Below, piece by piece: positions 1 through 11,854 of a stretch of 64,000 nucleotides of DNA. The notes below the pieces were generated by a model. The model was not told the origin of the DNA and ran no database searches. It worked only from the letters and a program-made list of their open reading frames with translations. The stretch's first letter is position 1, and every line of letters starts with the position of its first letter. Source of the stretch: Actinomycetes bacterium (GTDB lineage Bacteria > Actinomycetota > Actinomycetes > Actinomycetales > Dermatophilaceae); assembly GCA_029778715.1 (NCBI GenBank), contig JAKOPT010000027.1, positions 20,223 through 84,222 on the forward strand, in the 5' to 3' direction. The translations under genes and the position numbers were made by a program.

Positions 1-640
1 GCGAGGCGTTCGAGGGCCTCAACCTCGGAAAGTTCCTCGATTTGGTGAGCTGCTGGGTTTCGAAAGGCGGCATACCACCCGTCTCCAAGTGAGCGCATGC
101 CCTTCAGTCGGCTCGCCCTCGACTTCTCGTCGCCAGGCCACGGGTGTCTCAGTCGCGGTTTTCCTGGTTGTGGATCGTCGTCGCTAAGGATCTGTCGGAT
201 GAGATCGCCGTCGCGGATATCGCGACGGCTGACCTTGTTCTGGGTCTCGGCGTTAACCTTCTTGGCCGCCGCGGAGACCGCCTCCGCGTAGTGGTGGCTT
301 TGCCAGAGGGGGCGTGCGCCTTCCCAGACCCACGGGTGGAGGGACGCGGCGTTGAGGTCGGGGGCGCTGTCCCCGAGGTTTGCGCGAATCTCACGACCAC
401 GTCTTATTGTCTCCTGGCAGCGGATCGCCCACTCCCGATCTGGGCGAAGTCGATCCCTGCTATCGCGCCTCACGGTTGGCATGGTTCCGATGACTCGCTC
501 CCAGATGGCTTCGGCGACAACCCGTTGGGCGGCGATCCTGTCGTCGCTGCCGACGTACGTGGCGGCGTACAGGCCGGGCGGATCCCGGTAGTCGATCAGT
601 TCTACGAACTTCGCGAGTTCGTTGAGTGCCCACTCCTCAT
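1..640 (-). CDS. TIGR02391/Ymh-like family protein, C-terminus truncated by window edge
   Basis: Reverse-strand translation from ATG at 640: MNEEWALNELAKFVELIDYRDPPGLYAATYVGSDDRIAAQ...LHPWVWEGARPLWQSHHYAEAVSAAAKKVNAETQNKV...GDGWYAAFRNPAAHQIEELSEVEALERL. LHPWVW, HY.EAV and FRNP..H fit the TIGR02391 pattern. Missing from the ORF track because it runs off the window. Confidence 0.75.
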
Positions 641-726
641 TCACTCGTGACACGGTCCTTCCCATCACGCTTGCTGGCTTGCAATCATGGTACAAATATA
701 ACCACAACTACTGGGAAGGCTCGATC

Positions 727-1386
727 ATGACGCGTGAAGACGTCCGCCGTGCCGTGAAGGGCTACGCGGACTCCGCCTCGGTGGCGCTTTGGGAAGGCCT
801 GGCCGCCGGCATCGCCGAGGCGGAAGCCACACTGCGGGGACTGCCGCACCGCAGCGACTATCCGTTCGCACTCCCCTTGTTGGCTCGCATGCACATGCGC
901 AACTACTGGATCGACGGCGGCGCGCCCGCCGGATGGGTGGTAGGCGGGAACCCGCGCCTCATGGGGCAGACTCTTCTTCTCCACAAGGAGGCAAATATCG
1001 AGATGCGGTTGCTCAAAGAGCGGAGGCGAACCTACCCGGGCGGCGTCCCTGTGGCCGGAACCAACGCCGAACGGCGGCAATACTGGCAGGCAATGTTGCC
1101 TTTCAATTCGGTGTTCCCTAACGAAAGCCTCGTGGAGGATCGCCTCAGGCTGCTGCTTCTTTGGGACCGTGTCATGAGCGGGGGCGAGGGGCGATTGACC
1201 TTACGCATCGTGCGGACCCTCGGCCCAGGAATCTACGGTCAACGGGTGCCCCTCGACATGAATTACGAGATCAAACAGCACGGTGGCATCTTCGACCACC
1301 TGCGCTTCCCCGGGGACCCACAAGATGATGACCTCTTCGCCGATATTGATTGGCAGGAGAACGAGGGCGATGATCTGGCCCAGTGA
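727..1386 (+). CDS. hypothetical protein directly upstream of an XRE-ImmA gene
   Basis: ORF MTREDVRRAVKGYADSASVALWEG...; overlaps the next gene by 17 nt; start chosen at ATG 727 rather than the ORF-track start at 622. Confidence 0.65.
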   Translation: MTREDVRRAVKGYADSASVALWEGLAAGIAEAEATLRGLPHRSDYPFALPLLARMHMRNYWIDGGAPAGWVVGGNPRLMGQTLLLHKEANIEMRLLKERRRTYPGGVPVAGTNAERRQYWQAMLPFNSVFPNESLVEDRLRLLLLWDRVMSGGEGRLTLRIVRTLGPGIYGQRVPLDMNYEIKQHGGIFDHLRFPGDPQDDDLFADIDWQENEGDDLAQ

Positions 1387-2479
1387 GGTCGCGACCCGCG
1401 GGTCTCGGCTCCTTACCCTTCGTCACTTATTCGTGTTGACTCAAGGCGAACTGGCCGACCGCCTTGCGGTTTCCCAGGGCTTCGTGTCCCAAGTGGAGAA
1501 AGACACCAAGGCATTGCCTCGGGAGGTCGCGGACCGAGCATGCCGCGAGTTCGATCTCCCAGGGTCCTTCTTCGCTGTGGGATCAGATGTTGAAGAGTTG
1601 GGCGTTGCCACGTTTCGCAAATCGGCCAAGGCCAGCATCCGGGACGAGCAGCACGTTAAGGCTCTTCATTCGGAGGCCTCCCGCTTGTTCCGCCTTGCCT
1701 CTCAGGCCTCCGGCTATCACCACTTCGACCTCTCTGGGCTTGCCATGGACGATGAGGAGGATGCGGCGTCCAAGGTTCGTGCGCTTCTCGGAATCGGCCC
1801 TGTCGATCCGATCCCGAACGTCACCCGTGCTCTCGAAAGACTCGGTGTTGGCGTCATTCACGTGCTCGACCCCCTAGATGATGAGAAGCGCGAACACAAC
1901 GGGATTTCCCGGCCACACCGATTGAACGACCGCCCCGTTATTGCCACCGTGGGTGACCAGCCACCCGCGGTCCTGCGAATGACGCTGCTGCACGAATTGG
2001 GTCACCTCATCTACGACAGCGATTTGTCAACGCCTATTCGGAGCACCCGCGCGCCCGAGGAGGCTCGAGCATTCCGCTTCGCCGGCGCAATGCTGGTTCC
2101 TGGTTCCGTTATTCGGCAGCGCATTACTGAGACCCTCAGGCTGCACGGATATCTTCGTGTCAAGGCTGACTACGGCATCACCGCAAGCGCCCTCATTCAC
2201 CGTGCCCGTGACATCGGTGCCATCTCGCCTGCGCGTCAACGGAGCCTATATATCCAGCACTCCTCTCAAGGCTGGCGGCACAACGAGCCCGTCGATGTCG
2301 CCGCCGAGCAACCACGACTCCTAGCACAAGCCGCCCACCGCGCCCTCGCGGACACTCCTGGACGCATCGCCGTGGAGACTGGGGTCCCTGAGGCCCTGGT
2401 CCGCCACTGGCTCGGAGTACCACCGAGGCGGCCCGCGCTCGCGCCCGTGATCACCCTCGCCCGCAGGGCCCCGAAGTAG
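1370..2479 (+). CDS. XRE-family HTH / ImmA-IrrE metallopeptidase domain protein
   Basis: N-terminal HTH (LTQGELADRLAVSQGFVSQVEKDTKALP), zinc-peptidase motif LLHELGHLIYD; in-frame ATG at 1370. Confidence 0.85.
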   Translation: MIWPSEVATRGSRLLTLRHLFVLTQGELADRLAVSQGFVSQVEKDTKALPREVADRACREFDLPGSFFAVGSDVEELGVATFRKSAKASIRDEQHVKALHSEASRLFRLASQASGYHHFDLSGLAMDDEEDAASKVRALLGIGPVDPIPNVTRALERLGVGVIHVLDPLDDEKREHNGISRPHRLNDRPVIATVGDQPPAVLRMTLLHELGHLIYDSDLSTPIRSTRAPEEARAFRFAGAMLVPGSVIRQRITETLRLHGYLRVKADYGITASALIHRARDIGAISPARQRSLYIQHSSQGWRHNEPVDVAAEQPRLLAQAAHRALADTPGRIAVETGVPEALVRHWLGVPPRRPALAPVITLARRAPK

Positions 2480-2674
2480 TGCTTCAGACAGACCACACTA
2501 CGGTCCTCGCCGCCAGAACACGTGACGCCCTTGAAGTGGTGATGTTCCTTCGTTGGGAGTGCGTCCTCGCGGCATACCCATCGCGTGTCAACAATCGATC
2601 AATAGGTGGGTTGTTGACTCGCGACCGGTGGCAGAGCCGCAGGCCGGGCGGGGCGTCGTGGCACAGTGGCGGGT

Positions 2675-3082
2675 ATGACGAACGACCTCATGGGAATTGC
2701 CCCCACGTACCTGCCCGAGGACCCGGCGGCGGCCGCGCTCGCCGCGAGCAAGGAACCACCCGAGCGCATCGCCGCGGCATACCCGGCGTCGTCGCTGGCG
2801 TGGGCGACGCTGGCCGAGGCGGCGTTGGCGGCCGAGCAGCCGGTGCAGGCCTACGCCTATGCGCGCACGGGCTACCACCGCGGACTGGACGCCCTTCGCC
2901 GGGCCGGGTGGCGCGGGCAGGGCCCGATCCCGTGGGAGCACGAGCCCAACCGCGGGTTCCTGCGTGCCCTCGCCGCCCTGGCCAGGGCCGCCGGCGCCAT
3001 CGAAGAGGAGGACGAGCGGGCCCGCTGCACCGAGTTCCTCCGGGCCTCATCCAGGACGGCAGCCCTCGCCCTCGGGGTGTGA
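2675..3082 (+). CDS. DUF3151 domain-containing protein
   Basis: MTNDLMGIAPTYLPEDPAAAALAA...YPASSLAWATLAEAAL...AYARTGYHRGLDALRRAGWRGQGPIPWEHEPNRGFLRAL; typical actinobacterial DUF3151. Confidence 0.85.
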   Translation: MTNDLMGIAPTYLPEDPAAAALAASKEPPERIAAAYPASSLAWATLAEAALAAEQPVQAYAYARTGYHRGLDALRRAGWRGQGPIPWEHEPNRGFLRALAALARAAGAIEEEDERARCTEFLRASSRTAALALGV

Positions 3083-3108
3083 GGGCGCCCGCAGCGGTGG
3101 TGCGCTGA

Positions 3109-4494
<1,386 letters not shown>

Positions 4495-4519
4495 CCTGCC
4501 AACCCAGCGCCGCGCCAAC

Positions 4520-6781
4520 CTACGCCGGGTGGATCACCGTCATCCGGTGGGCCGCACGGGTCAACACGACATAGAGCACCCGCGCACCGCCTGGGGCTTC
4601 GGCGGTGATGGCCTCCGGGTCGACCACGACGGTGGCGTCCCATTCCAGGCCCTTGGAGGACAGGGGGTCGATGACCGACACCCGCCCGGCGAGCGGAAGC
4701 GCAGCACCCGACGCGGAGCCCTCTTCCGGCCCGTCCCAGGTCACCGCGGCCAGCCGCTCGCGCCACCGGGTCGCCGGGATCACGGCAATCGACCCGTCGA
4801 CCTCCTCCGCCAGCGAACGCACCGCCGCCACCGTCGCGGACACGACGTCCGCGGCATACACCGGCACCGGCAACACCCCGGTCTCGCGGACCGCCTCCGG
4901 GATGTCGGCGTCGGGCACGACCGGCAGGATGACATCCCGGGCGTAATCGAAAATCTCGCGCGCATTCCGGTAGTTCGTCGCCATGTGGAAGGACCGCACC
5001 GGCTGCCCGGCATACGCCTCGCGGCGCGCCGCCGCGGCCTCGGCCACCTCACCCCACGACGACTGAGCCGCATCGCCGACGACCGTCCAGGACGCCGACC
5101 GGCCTCGCCGGCCCAGCATCCGCCACTGCATCGGCGACACGTCCTGGGCCTCGTCGACGAGGACGTGAGCATAGGACGCGGGTCGCTCGATGCGGCCGGC
5201 GAGCAACCGTTCGCGCGCATCCGCGGGCGTCACCACGGACGTCCGATGCTCCCGCGCCGACGACCCGAGCCCGGCCCGCACGTCGCGCACCCCGTAGGCC
5301 GCGAGGTCGTCCAGTTCCTCGATGTCGTAGAACCCGACCTCCTCCACGGGGGCCTCCTGCACCGGGCCGAGCACCGCCGCGAGATCGTCGATGAGCGCCA
5401 CGTCGGCCACCGTCCACGAGCCGAGGAGCAGCGTCTCGCGGTAACTGCCCGCCAACGCCGCCGCCTCGTCGTGGGTGAGCACCCCACCGGCGAGGCGCGA
5501 CACCTCGTCGGTGTCCGTCAGGCGCAGCAACACCGAGCGCGGGTCGACCTGGGGCCACCACGCCTCCATGAAGGCGTCGACGTCGCGCGAGCTGTCGAAG
5601 GCGTCGAGGAACTCGGCGCGCTCCTGACCCCGAGCCTGACGCCACGCGGCCGCCGCCAACGCCTCTCGTGCCGCGTCGGTGGCCAAGTTGTGCTGGTGGT
5701 TGCGCAGCACCCGGCGGCGCAGGTCCCGCAGCGCGCCCGCCTCGAGGCGCACGGCATACCCGGCAACGAAGGCGCGGAAACTCTCCGGCGCCCCTTCCGG
5801 AGCCAGCGCCGCGGCCCGGGTGAGCAGCCGCCGGATCCGCAGCGCCCCCTTGAGCGCGGCGACCTCCGGTTGGTCGGTGCGCACCGCCGTCACCCCGTCG
5901 ACGAGGTCGCCGAGCGCGCGCAACGCCACCGACTCCTCGCCGAGGCTGGGCAACACCCGCTCGATATAGGCCGTGTATGCCGCCGACGGCCCGACGACGA
6001 GCACCCCGCCGGTTTCGAAGCGGCGGCGCTCCGAATAGAGCAGGTATGCCGCCCGGTGCAGCGCGACGACCGTCTTGCCGGTGCCGGGGCCGCCGGTGAT
6101 TTCGGTGACGCCCCGGGAGGAAGCCCGGATCGCCTCGTCCTGGTGGCGCTGGATGGTGGCGACGATGTCGCGCATCTGCGATCCGCGCGAGCGCGTCAAC
6201 GCCGCCATGAGCGCGCCGTCCCCGACGACGACGAGGTCATCCGGGGCTTCGGGAACCATGAGGTCGTCCTCGACGCCGATGACCGTTTCGCCGCGGCTGC
6301 GGAGCACGCGCCGGCGGACGACGCCCATCGGCTCGACCGGGGTAGCCCGGTAGAAGGCAGCAGCCGCGGGAGCGCGCCAGTCGACGACGAGGGGTTCGTA
6401 GTCGTCGTCGCGGACACCGAGGCGGCCGATGTAGCGGACCTCACGGTCTTGGGCCCGGGGTGGGTGGCCGTTGGGCGGTGAGGGGCACAGGTCGAGCCGT
6501 CCGAAAACGAGCCCGTCGTATTGGGTGTCGAGGGCAGCGCGCCGGCGCGCCGCGGCATACACCAAAGCGTCGCGTTCGAAGAGGCCGGTCAACTCCTCGT
6601 CGCGGACGTCACCGGTGCGGTCGGTGCGGCCCCGCGCCAAACCGTCGGCCTCGACGGTGGCGGCGCGCTCGTCGGCCTTGGCCAACTCGGCATACACACG
6701 GTCGACGTGGCGCTGTTCGCGGGCCACTTCGGCCGCCACGATGTCGTTGACCTCGTGCCGCGGGGGTGACGCAGTGCTCAC
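4520..6781 (-). CDS. HelD/HelR-like UvrD-family helicase (RNA polymerase-associated ATPase)
   Basis: ITGGPGTGKTVVALHRAAYLLY, VLVDEAQDVSPMQWRML, SSKGLEWDATVVVDPE; GTG start at 6781 preferred over the longer ORF. Confidence 0.85.
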   Translation of the reverse strand: MSTASPPRHEVNDIVAAEVAREQRHVDRVYAELAKADERAATVEADGLARGRTDRTGDVRDEELTGLFERDALVYAAARRRAALDTQYDGLVFGRLDLCPSPPNGHPPRAQDREVRYIGRLGVRDDDYEPLVVDWRAPAAAAFYRATPVEPMGVVRRRVLRSRGETVIGVEDDLMVPEAPDDLVVVGDGALMAALTRSRGSQMRDIVATIQRHQDEAIRASSRGVTEITGGPGTGKTVVALHRAAYLLYSERRRFETGGVLVVGPSAAYTAYIERVLPSLGEESVALRALGDLVDGVTAVRTDQPEVAALKGALRIRRLLTRAAALAPEGAPESFRAFVAGYAVRLEAGALRDLRRRVLRNHQHNLATDAAREALAAAAWRQARGQERAEFLDAFDSSRDVDAFMEAWWPQVDPRSVLLRLTDTDEVSRLAGGVLTHDEAAALAGSYRETLLLGSWTVADVALIDDLAAVLGPVQEAPVEEVGFYDIEELDDLAAYGVRDVRAGLGSSAREHRTSVVTPADARERLLAGRIERPASYAHVLVDEAQDVSPMQWRMLGRRGRSASWTVVGDAAQSSWGEVAEAAAARREAYAGQPVRSFHMATNYRNAREIFDYARDVILPVVPDADIPEAVRETGVLPVPVYAADVVSATVAAVRSLAEEVDGSIAVIPATRWRERLAAVTWDGPEEGSASGAALPLAGRVSVIDPLSSKGLEWDATVVVDPEAITAEAPGGARVLYVVLTRAAHRMTVIHPA

Positions 6782-7186
6782 GAAGCGTTGGCTCCTGGTG
6801 CTCGAGTGGCCAATGGGCGGGTCGGGCGGCGGCGCGCCTCGACCGGGGGAACGTCCCAGTCTAAACCTCGGCCATGAAAATGGACCTTCTCGCCACCCGT
6901 CGGGCTCGACATTCCTCCCCCCACAGGCCGGTCTGGGAGGCTCCGACACGGCGCTGACGTGGTTGAACTTTACATTGAACGGCGCACGCCTTACATTCGT
7001 TTCATCGACCACGTCGATGTCTGCGCAGAGCGCCGGTTAGCCCCCCAACGACCGTGAGCGCCACGCAGACGGACGCGGCGGCCCCGGGGATTACCCCCCT
7101 GCTCCCCGGGCCCGCCGCGTCCTCGGTTTTCCGGCCCCCCTGGGTGGAGGGGCGTGGCGTCAGCCGGACCCCGTAGGGTCGTGTCC

Positions 7187-8509
7187 GTGAAGGTTCTCGT
7201 CGTCGGTTCCGGTGCCCGTGAGCACGCCCTTGTCCGCGCCTTGGCCGCCGATCCGCAGGTGGATGCCGTGATCGCCACCCCGGGCAACCCGGGCATCGCC
7301 GACCTTGCGCTCTGCGTCAGCACCGAGGGAGGCGCCACCGACCCGGCCGGGGTGCTTGCCGTGGCCCAGCGGTATGCCGTGGAGCTCGTCGTCGTGGGTC
7401 CGGAGGCCCCGCTCGTGGCGGGGGTGGCAGACGAGTTGCGCGCGCACGGCATACCGGTGTTCGGCCCGAGTGCGGCGGCGGCGCGCCTGGAGGGGAGCAA
7501 GGCGTTCGCCAAGGAGGTCATGTCGGCGGCCGATGTGCCGACCGGGCTGGCCCACGTGTGCGCGAACCTCGCCGAGGTGGAGCAGCCGCTCGATGCGTTC
7601 GGGGCGCCCTACGTCGTCAAGGAGGACGGCCTGGCGGCGGGCAAGGGGGTTGTCGTGACCGCCGACCGGGAGGCCGCGCTCGCCCATGCGGGTGCGGTGC
7701 TGGCCAAACCCGGGGGCCTCATCGTCGTCGAGGAGTTCCTCGACGGGCCGGAGGTGTCGCTGTTCTGCCTCTGCGACGGGTCGACCGCCGTCGCGTTAGC
7801 GCCAGCTCAGGACTTCAAGCGGGTCGGCGAGGGCGACACCGGTCCCAACACCGGCGGCATGGGGGCCTACAGCCCCTTGGCCTGGGCCCCGCCCGGGCTC
7901 GCCGATGAGGTGATCGAGCGGATTGCTCTGCCCGTATTGGCGCAGATGCGCCGTCGCGGCACGCCCTTTGTCGGGACCTTGTTCGTGGGGCTGGCCCTCA
8001 CCGCCCGGGGCCCGCGGGTCATCGAGTTCAACGTCCGCTTCGGGGACCCCGAGACCCAGGTGGTGCTGGCCCGGTTGCGGACGCCGCTGGCCCAGGTGCT
8101 GCTGGCCGCCGCGAACGGCCGGTTGGCGGCGGTCGAGCCCCTGCGCTGGGATGCCGGGTCGGCCGTCACGGTCGTCGTCGCGGCCAAGGACTATCCCGCG
8201 ACCCCGCGCACCGGCGACCCGATCACGCTGCCCGACCTCGCGGGGGGTGGCGCGGCGGGTGCCGACGGGGCGGCATACGTGCTGCACGCCGGCACCGCCC
8301 TGGGTGAGGACGGCACCCTCGTTTCGGCGGGCGGGCGGGTGCTGTCGGTCGTGGGCACCGGGCCCGATCTGCGCGTGGCCCGGGAGCAGGCGTATGCCGC
8401 GGTCGCGGAGGTCGCGCTCGACGGGTCGCACTACCGGCGCGACATCGGGCTGGCCGCCGAGCGGGGCGAGGTGTCGGTTCCGTCCGGGCCGGGGCAGGGG
8501 CCGGCGTGA
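7187..8509 (+). CDS. purD: phosphoribosylamine-glycine ligase
   Basis: [52 protein letters not shown] start at 7187. Confidence 0.96.
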   Translation: MKVLVVGSGAREHALVRALAADPQVDAVIATPGNPGIADLALCVSTEGGATDPAGVLAVAQRYAVELVVVGPEAPLVAGVADELRAHGIPVFGPSAAAARLEGSKAFAKEVMSAADVPTGLAHVCANLAEVEQPLDAFGAPYVVKEDGLAAGKGVVVTADREAALAHAGAVLAKPGGLIVVEEFLDGPEVSLFCLCDGSTAVALAPAQDFKRVGEGDTGPNTGGMGAYSPLAWAPPGLADEVIERIALPVLAQMRRRGTPFVGTLFVGLALTARGPRVIEFNVRFGDPETQVVLARLRTPLAQVLLAAANGRLAAVEPLRWDAGSAVTVVVAAKDYPATPRTGDPITLPDLAGGGAAGADGAAYVLHAGTALGEDGTLVSAGGRVLSVVGTGPDLRVAREQAYAAVAEVALDGSHYRRDIGLAAERGEVSVPSGPGQGPA

Positions 8510-9384
8510 CCGCCGCTGACGGGGTGACCGGGCGCTCGGCGACCGCGGGCGGGGCAGGTGCCTCGGTGAGCGTCGGCGCGCCGGAGGGAGTGCGGATCGG
8601 CGTGATCGACACCCACGTTGGCCGGGCTCAGGTGACGGAGTTGTTCGGGGCGATCTGGGGGATGACAGCGACCGCGCTGCCCGTCAACGGAGACCTCCTC
8701 GTCGCCTTGACCCACAGCGGGGCCTGCGTTTTGGGTGCCTGGCGGGGCGACCGGCTGATCGGGGCGGCAGTCGCCGCGGCCGGCGCGCCGCACGCCGACA
8801 CGCTCTACTCGATCGTCGCCGGGGTCGCCGCCGACGAGGCCGGCAGTGGGGTGGGGCGGGCGCTCAAGTTGGCCCAGCGCCACTGGGGCTTGGCCCGTAG
8901 GGTGCGGGCGATCGAGTGGAGTTACGACCCGCTCGTGCGCCGCAACGCCCATTTCAACCTCAACCGGCTCGGCGCCGGGGTGCGGGCCTTCGTCCCCGAC
9001 TATTACCCACCGATGGACGACGAGGTCAACCGGGGCGACCTGCCCGACCGGTTCGTCTGCGAGTGGATCTTGGCCGACAAGCCGGGCCCGCGCGCGGTGC
9101 CGGCCGGGACGCTTCAGGCGCAGCCCGCGCTGGGAGCCACGCCCAGCGGCGAACCGGTGCGGACGGCATACGACCTCACCGGGGCGACGATGGTCACGGT
9201 GGCAACCCCGGCCGATGTCGAGACCCTGCGCCGCACCGACCACGCCTGCGCGCTGCGGTGGCGCAGCCTGATGCGGGTGGTGGCGACCGAGTTGTTCGAG
9301 AGCGGGTGGCGACCGGTCGCCGTCGACGCCGGGGGGCGTTATGTGTTCGTGCCGGCGGCGCTCGCGGCCCGCGCGCCCCGATAG
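8506..9384 (+). CDS. GNAT-family N-acetyltransferase (COG3375-like), menC neighbour
   Basis: VGRALKLAQRHWGLARRVRAIEWSYDPLVRRNAHFNLNRLGA; ATGA-like overlap with purD; adjacent to menC. Confidence 0.8.
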   Translation: MTAADGVTGRSATAGGAGASVSVGAPEGVRIGVIDTHVGRAQVTELFGAIWGMTATALPVNGDLLVALTHSGACVLGAWRGDRLIGAAVAAAGAPHADTLYSIVAGVAADEAGSGVGRALKLAQRHWGLARRVRAIEWSYDPLVRRNAHFNLNRLGAGVRAFVPDYYPPMDDEVNRGDLPDRFVCEWILADKPGPRAVPAGTLQAQPALGATPSGEPVRTAYDLTGATMVTVATPADVETLRRTDHACALRWRSLMRVVATELFESGWRPVAVDAGGRYVFVPAALAARAPR

Positions 9385-9397
9385 GAAAAGGTGAGCC

Positions 9398-10534
9398 ATG
9401 ACCCGCATCGACATCGAACTGCGCCGGCTGGAGTTGCCGCTCGTGCGGCCGTTCCGCACGAGCAAGGGCGAGGAAACCGCGCGGGACGTGCTCATGGCGC
9501 GCTGGCGCGAGGAGGGACCCGACGGCGTGATCGAGGGCTGGGCCGAGTGCGCCGCCGACGCCGAACCGACCTATTTCCCCGAGACGATCAACGACGTGAC
9601 GTCTTGTGTCACCGAGGTTCTCGTGCCGCGGCTGGCGGGTTTGGCCGCCGCGGGGCCGCTGACGGTGGGTGGGCTGCGGGCGGCGTTCGCGTCGGTGCCC
9701 GGTCACCCGATCGCCCGAGGTCTGCTCGAGTCCGCGCTCCTCGACGCCCAGTTGCGCCGCCACGGTATGTCGCTCGTCGACTTCCTCGGCTCGGCTCGTC
9801 GCCCGATCGCCGTCGGGGTCTCCGTGGGGATCCCGGGGGACATCGACACGCTGTTGTCGTGGGTCGAGGGCTATCTGCGCGACGGCTATCGCCGGGTCAA
9901 GCTCAAGATCGAGCCCGGCTGGGACGTCGCGCCGGTGCGGGCGGTGCGCGAGGCATTCGGCGACGACCTGCCGCTCCAGGTGGACGCCAACCAGGCCTAT
10001 TCGGCCGCCGACATCCCGCTGCTGTCGCGGCTGGACGCCTTCGGGCTGCTCCTCATCGAGCAACCCTTCGCCCGCCACGAACTCCTCGCCCACGCCGCGC
10101 TCGCGGCCCGTCACGGCACGCCCGTGTGTCTGGACGAGTCGATCCTGTCGCTGGACGACGCGATGACGGCGATCCGGCTCGGGGCGGCCGACATCGTCAA
10201 CATCAAGCCGAGCCGGGTCGGGGGCTACCTCACGGCGCGCTCCATCCACGACGTGTGCCTGGCCAACGGCATACCCGTCTTCTGCGGCGGCACCCTCGAA
10301 ACGGCGGTCGGGCGGGCAAGCAACCTGGCCCTGGCGACGCTTCCCGGTTTCACCCTCCCCGGCGACATCTCGGCGACCAGCCGCTACTTCGCGCGCGACA
10401 TCGGGGCGTCCTTCGAGTTGGTCGACGGGGCGCTCGTCGCGCCGAGCGGGCCGGGCACCGGAGTCGACGTCGACCTCGACGCGGTCGAGGACTTCACGAC
10501 GTCGGCCCAGTGGGTGAGCGTGGGCTCGGCCTGA
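9398..10534 (+). CDS. menC: o-succinylbenzoate synthase / N-succinylamino acid racemase (enolase superfamily)
   Basis: KLKIEPGWDV, QVDANQAYS, LDESILSLDDAMTAIRLGAADIVNIKPSRVGG. Confidence 0.9.
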   Translation: MTRIDIELRRLELPLVRPFRTSKGEETARDVLMARWREEGPDGVIEGWAECAADAEPTYFPETINDVTSCVTEVLVPRLAGLAAAGPLTVGGLRAAFASVPGHPIARGLLESALLDAQLRRHGMSLVDFLGSARRPIAVGVSVGIPGDIDTLLSWVEGYLRDGYRRVKLKIEPGWDVAPVRAVREAFGDDLPLQVDANQAYSAADIPLLSRLDAFGLLLIEQPFARHELLAHAALAARHGTPVCLDESILSLDDAMTAIRLGAADIVNIKPSRVGGYLTARSIHDVCLANGIPVFCGGTLETAVGRASNLALATLPGFTLPGDISATSRYFARDIGASFELVDGALVAPSGPGTGVDVDLDAVEDFTTSAQWVSVGSA

Positions 10535-10564
10535 CCGGGCGGGGTTCTCTGGGAGGATCGTCGT

Positions 10565-11488
10565 ATGCCGCCCGCTCCCGCTTCGCCGCCCGCCGCACCA
10601 CCCACCCTGCCCGGGTTTGCCCACATCTACTCCGGCAAGGTCCGTGACCTCTACGCGCCGATCGGAGCGGACGGCATACCGCGCGAGGATGCCCTGCTCC
10701 TCGTCGCCTCGGACCGGATCAGCGCCTTCGACCACGTCCTCGGGCCGGCGATTCCCGACAAGGGGGTCGTGCTCACCCGGCTCTCGCTCTGGTGGTTCGA
10801 GCAGTTGGCCGACCTGGTGCCCAACCACATCATCTCCGCCGAGGCGCCGGCGGTGCCCGAATCGGTCGCCGGGCGGGCGGTGCTGGTCCGGCGCCTGCCG
10901 ATGCTCCCCGTCGAATGCGTCGCCCGCGCCTACCTCACCGGCGGCGGTTTGCGGGAGTATGCCGCGGACGGGCACGTGAGCGGCATACCGTTGCCGCCGG
11001 GACTCGTCGACGGGTCGCGCTTTCCCGCGCCCATCTTCACGCCGTCCACGAAGGCGCCCGCCGGTGAGCACGACCAACCGATGTCGTATGCCGCGGTCGA
11101 GGCCGAGTTGGGCGTCGACCTGGCCGCGCGGGTGCGGGATCTGACGGTCGCTATCCTGCAGCGCGGCAACGAGATCGCAGCCGGGCGCGGCATCCTCATC
11201 GCGGATACCAAGGTGGAGTTCGGGCGGGGGTCCGACGGTGAGTTGGTGCTGGCCGACGAGGTGCTGACGCCGGATTCGTCGCGGTTCTGGCCGGCGGATC
11301 AGTGGCAGCCGGGCCGGGCGCAGCCCAGTTTCGACAAGGAGTATGTGCGGGCCTGGCTGCGTTCGCCGGCGAGCGGGTGGGATGCGGACTCGGGGGAGGC
11401 GCTGCCGGCGTTGCCCGCCGAGGTGGTCGAGCGGACCCGGGCGACGTACATCGAGGCCTACGAGCGCCTCACCGGCCTCTCCTTCTGA
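10565..11488 (+). CDS. purC: phosphoribosylaminoimidazole-succinocarboxamide synthase
   Basis: IYSGKVRDLYAP, LLVASDRISAFDHVL, VECVARAYLTGG, LADEVLTPDSSRFW. Confidence 0.96.
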   Translation: MPPAPASPPAAPPTLPGFAHIYSGKVRDLYAPIGADGIPREDALLLVASDRISAFDHVLGPAIPDKGVVLTRLSLWWFEQLADLVPNHIISAEAPAVPESVAGRAVLVRRLPMLPVECVARAYLTGGGLREYAADGHVSGIPLPPGLVDGSRFPAPIFTPSTKAPAGEHDQPMSYAAVEAELGVDLAARVRDLTVAILQRGNEIAAGRGILIADTKVEFGRGSDGELVLADEVLTPDSSRFWPADQWQPGRAQPSFDKEYVRAWLRSPASGWDADSGEALPALPAEVVERTRATYIEAYERLTGLSF

Positions 11489-11502
11489 GCCCTCCCTCTC
11501 CG

Positions 11503-11554
11503 CTGATTCGAGGTAAAAACGCCGCTGGATCCGCGCGTTTTTACCTCGAATCAG
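11503..11554. repeat. palindrome family B, copy 1 (hairpin/terminator-like)
   Basis: CTGATTCGAGGTAAAAACGCCGCTGGATCCGCGCGTTTTTACCTCGAATCAG; arms complementary; related copies at 25568-25633 and 26634-26685. Confidence 0.9.
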
Positions 11555-11614
11555 GGGTGTGCGGAGTGGTCGAATCCCGAGACGGGTGACACCCTGGGAT
11601 GTAGATTGGGATCC

Positions 11615-11854
11615 ATGAGTACTCAGGTGTCGTTGCGGCTCGATGATCGGTTGCTGGCCGAGGTCGACCAGTTGGTGCGGGACGGCGAAGTGAAGAGCCG
11701 AGCCGCCCTCGTCGAGAGCGCCCTCGAACGCGAACTCCGCCGCCGCATCTACGCGAAGGAGGCGGAGATCTATGCCAGGGAGGGTGAGGATCCCGAACTG
11801 ACTCCGATGTTCGAGTGGATGCAGCAGCGTGGCTACCCACGACTGGACGACTGA
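11615..11854 (+). CDS. ribbon-helix-helix antitoxin
   Basis: MSTQVSLRLDDRLLAEVDQLVRDGEVKSRAALVESALERELRRR; stop overlaps the downstream MazF start (ATGA). Confidence 0.85.
   Translation: MSTQVSLRLDDRLLAEVDQLVRDGEVKSRAALVESALERELRRRIYAKEAEIYAREGEDPELTPMFEWMQQRGYPRLDD

Noticed and set aside
4529-6481. 650-aa forward ORF opposite the HelD-like gene
   Set aside because: Low-complexity shadow ORF with no recognisable motif.
9194-11077. 627-aa reverse ORF across menC and purC
   Set aside because: Antisense shadow of two well-supported genes.
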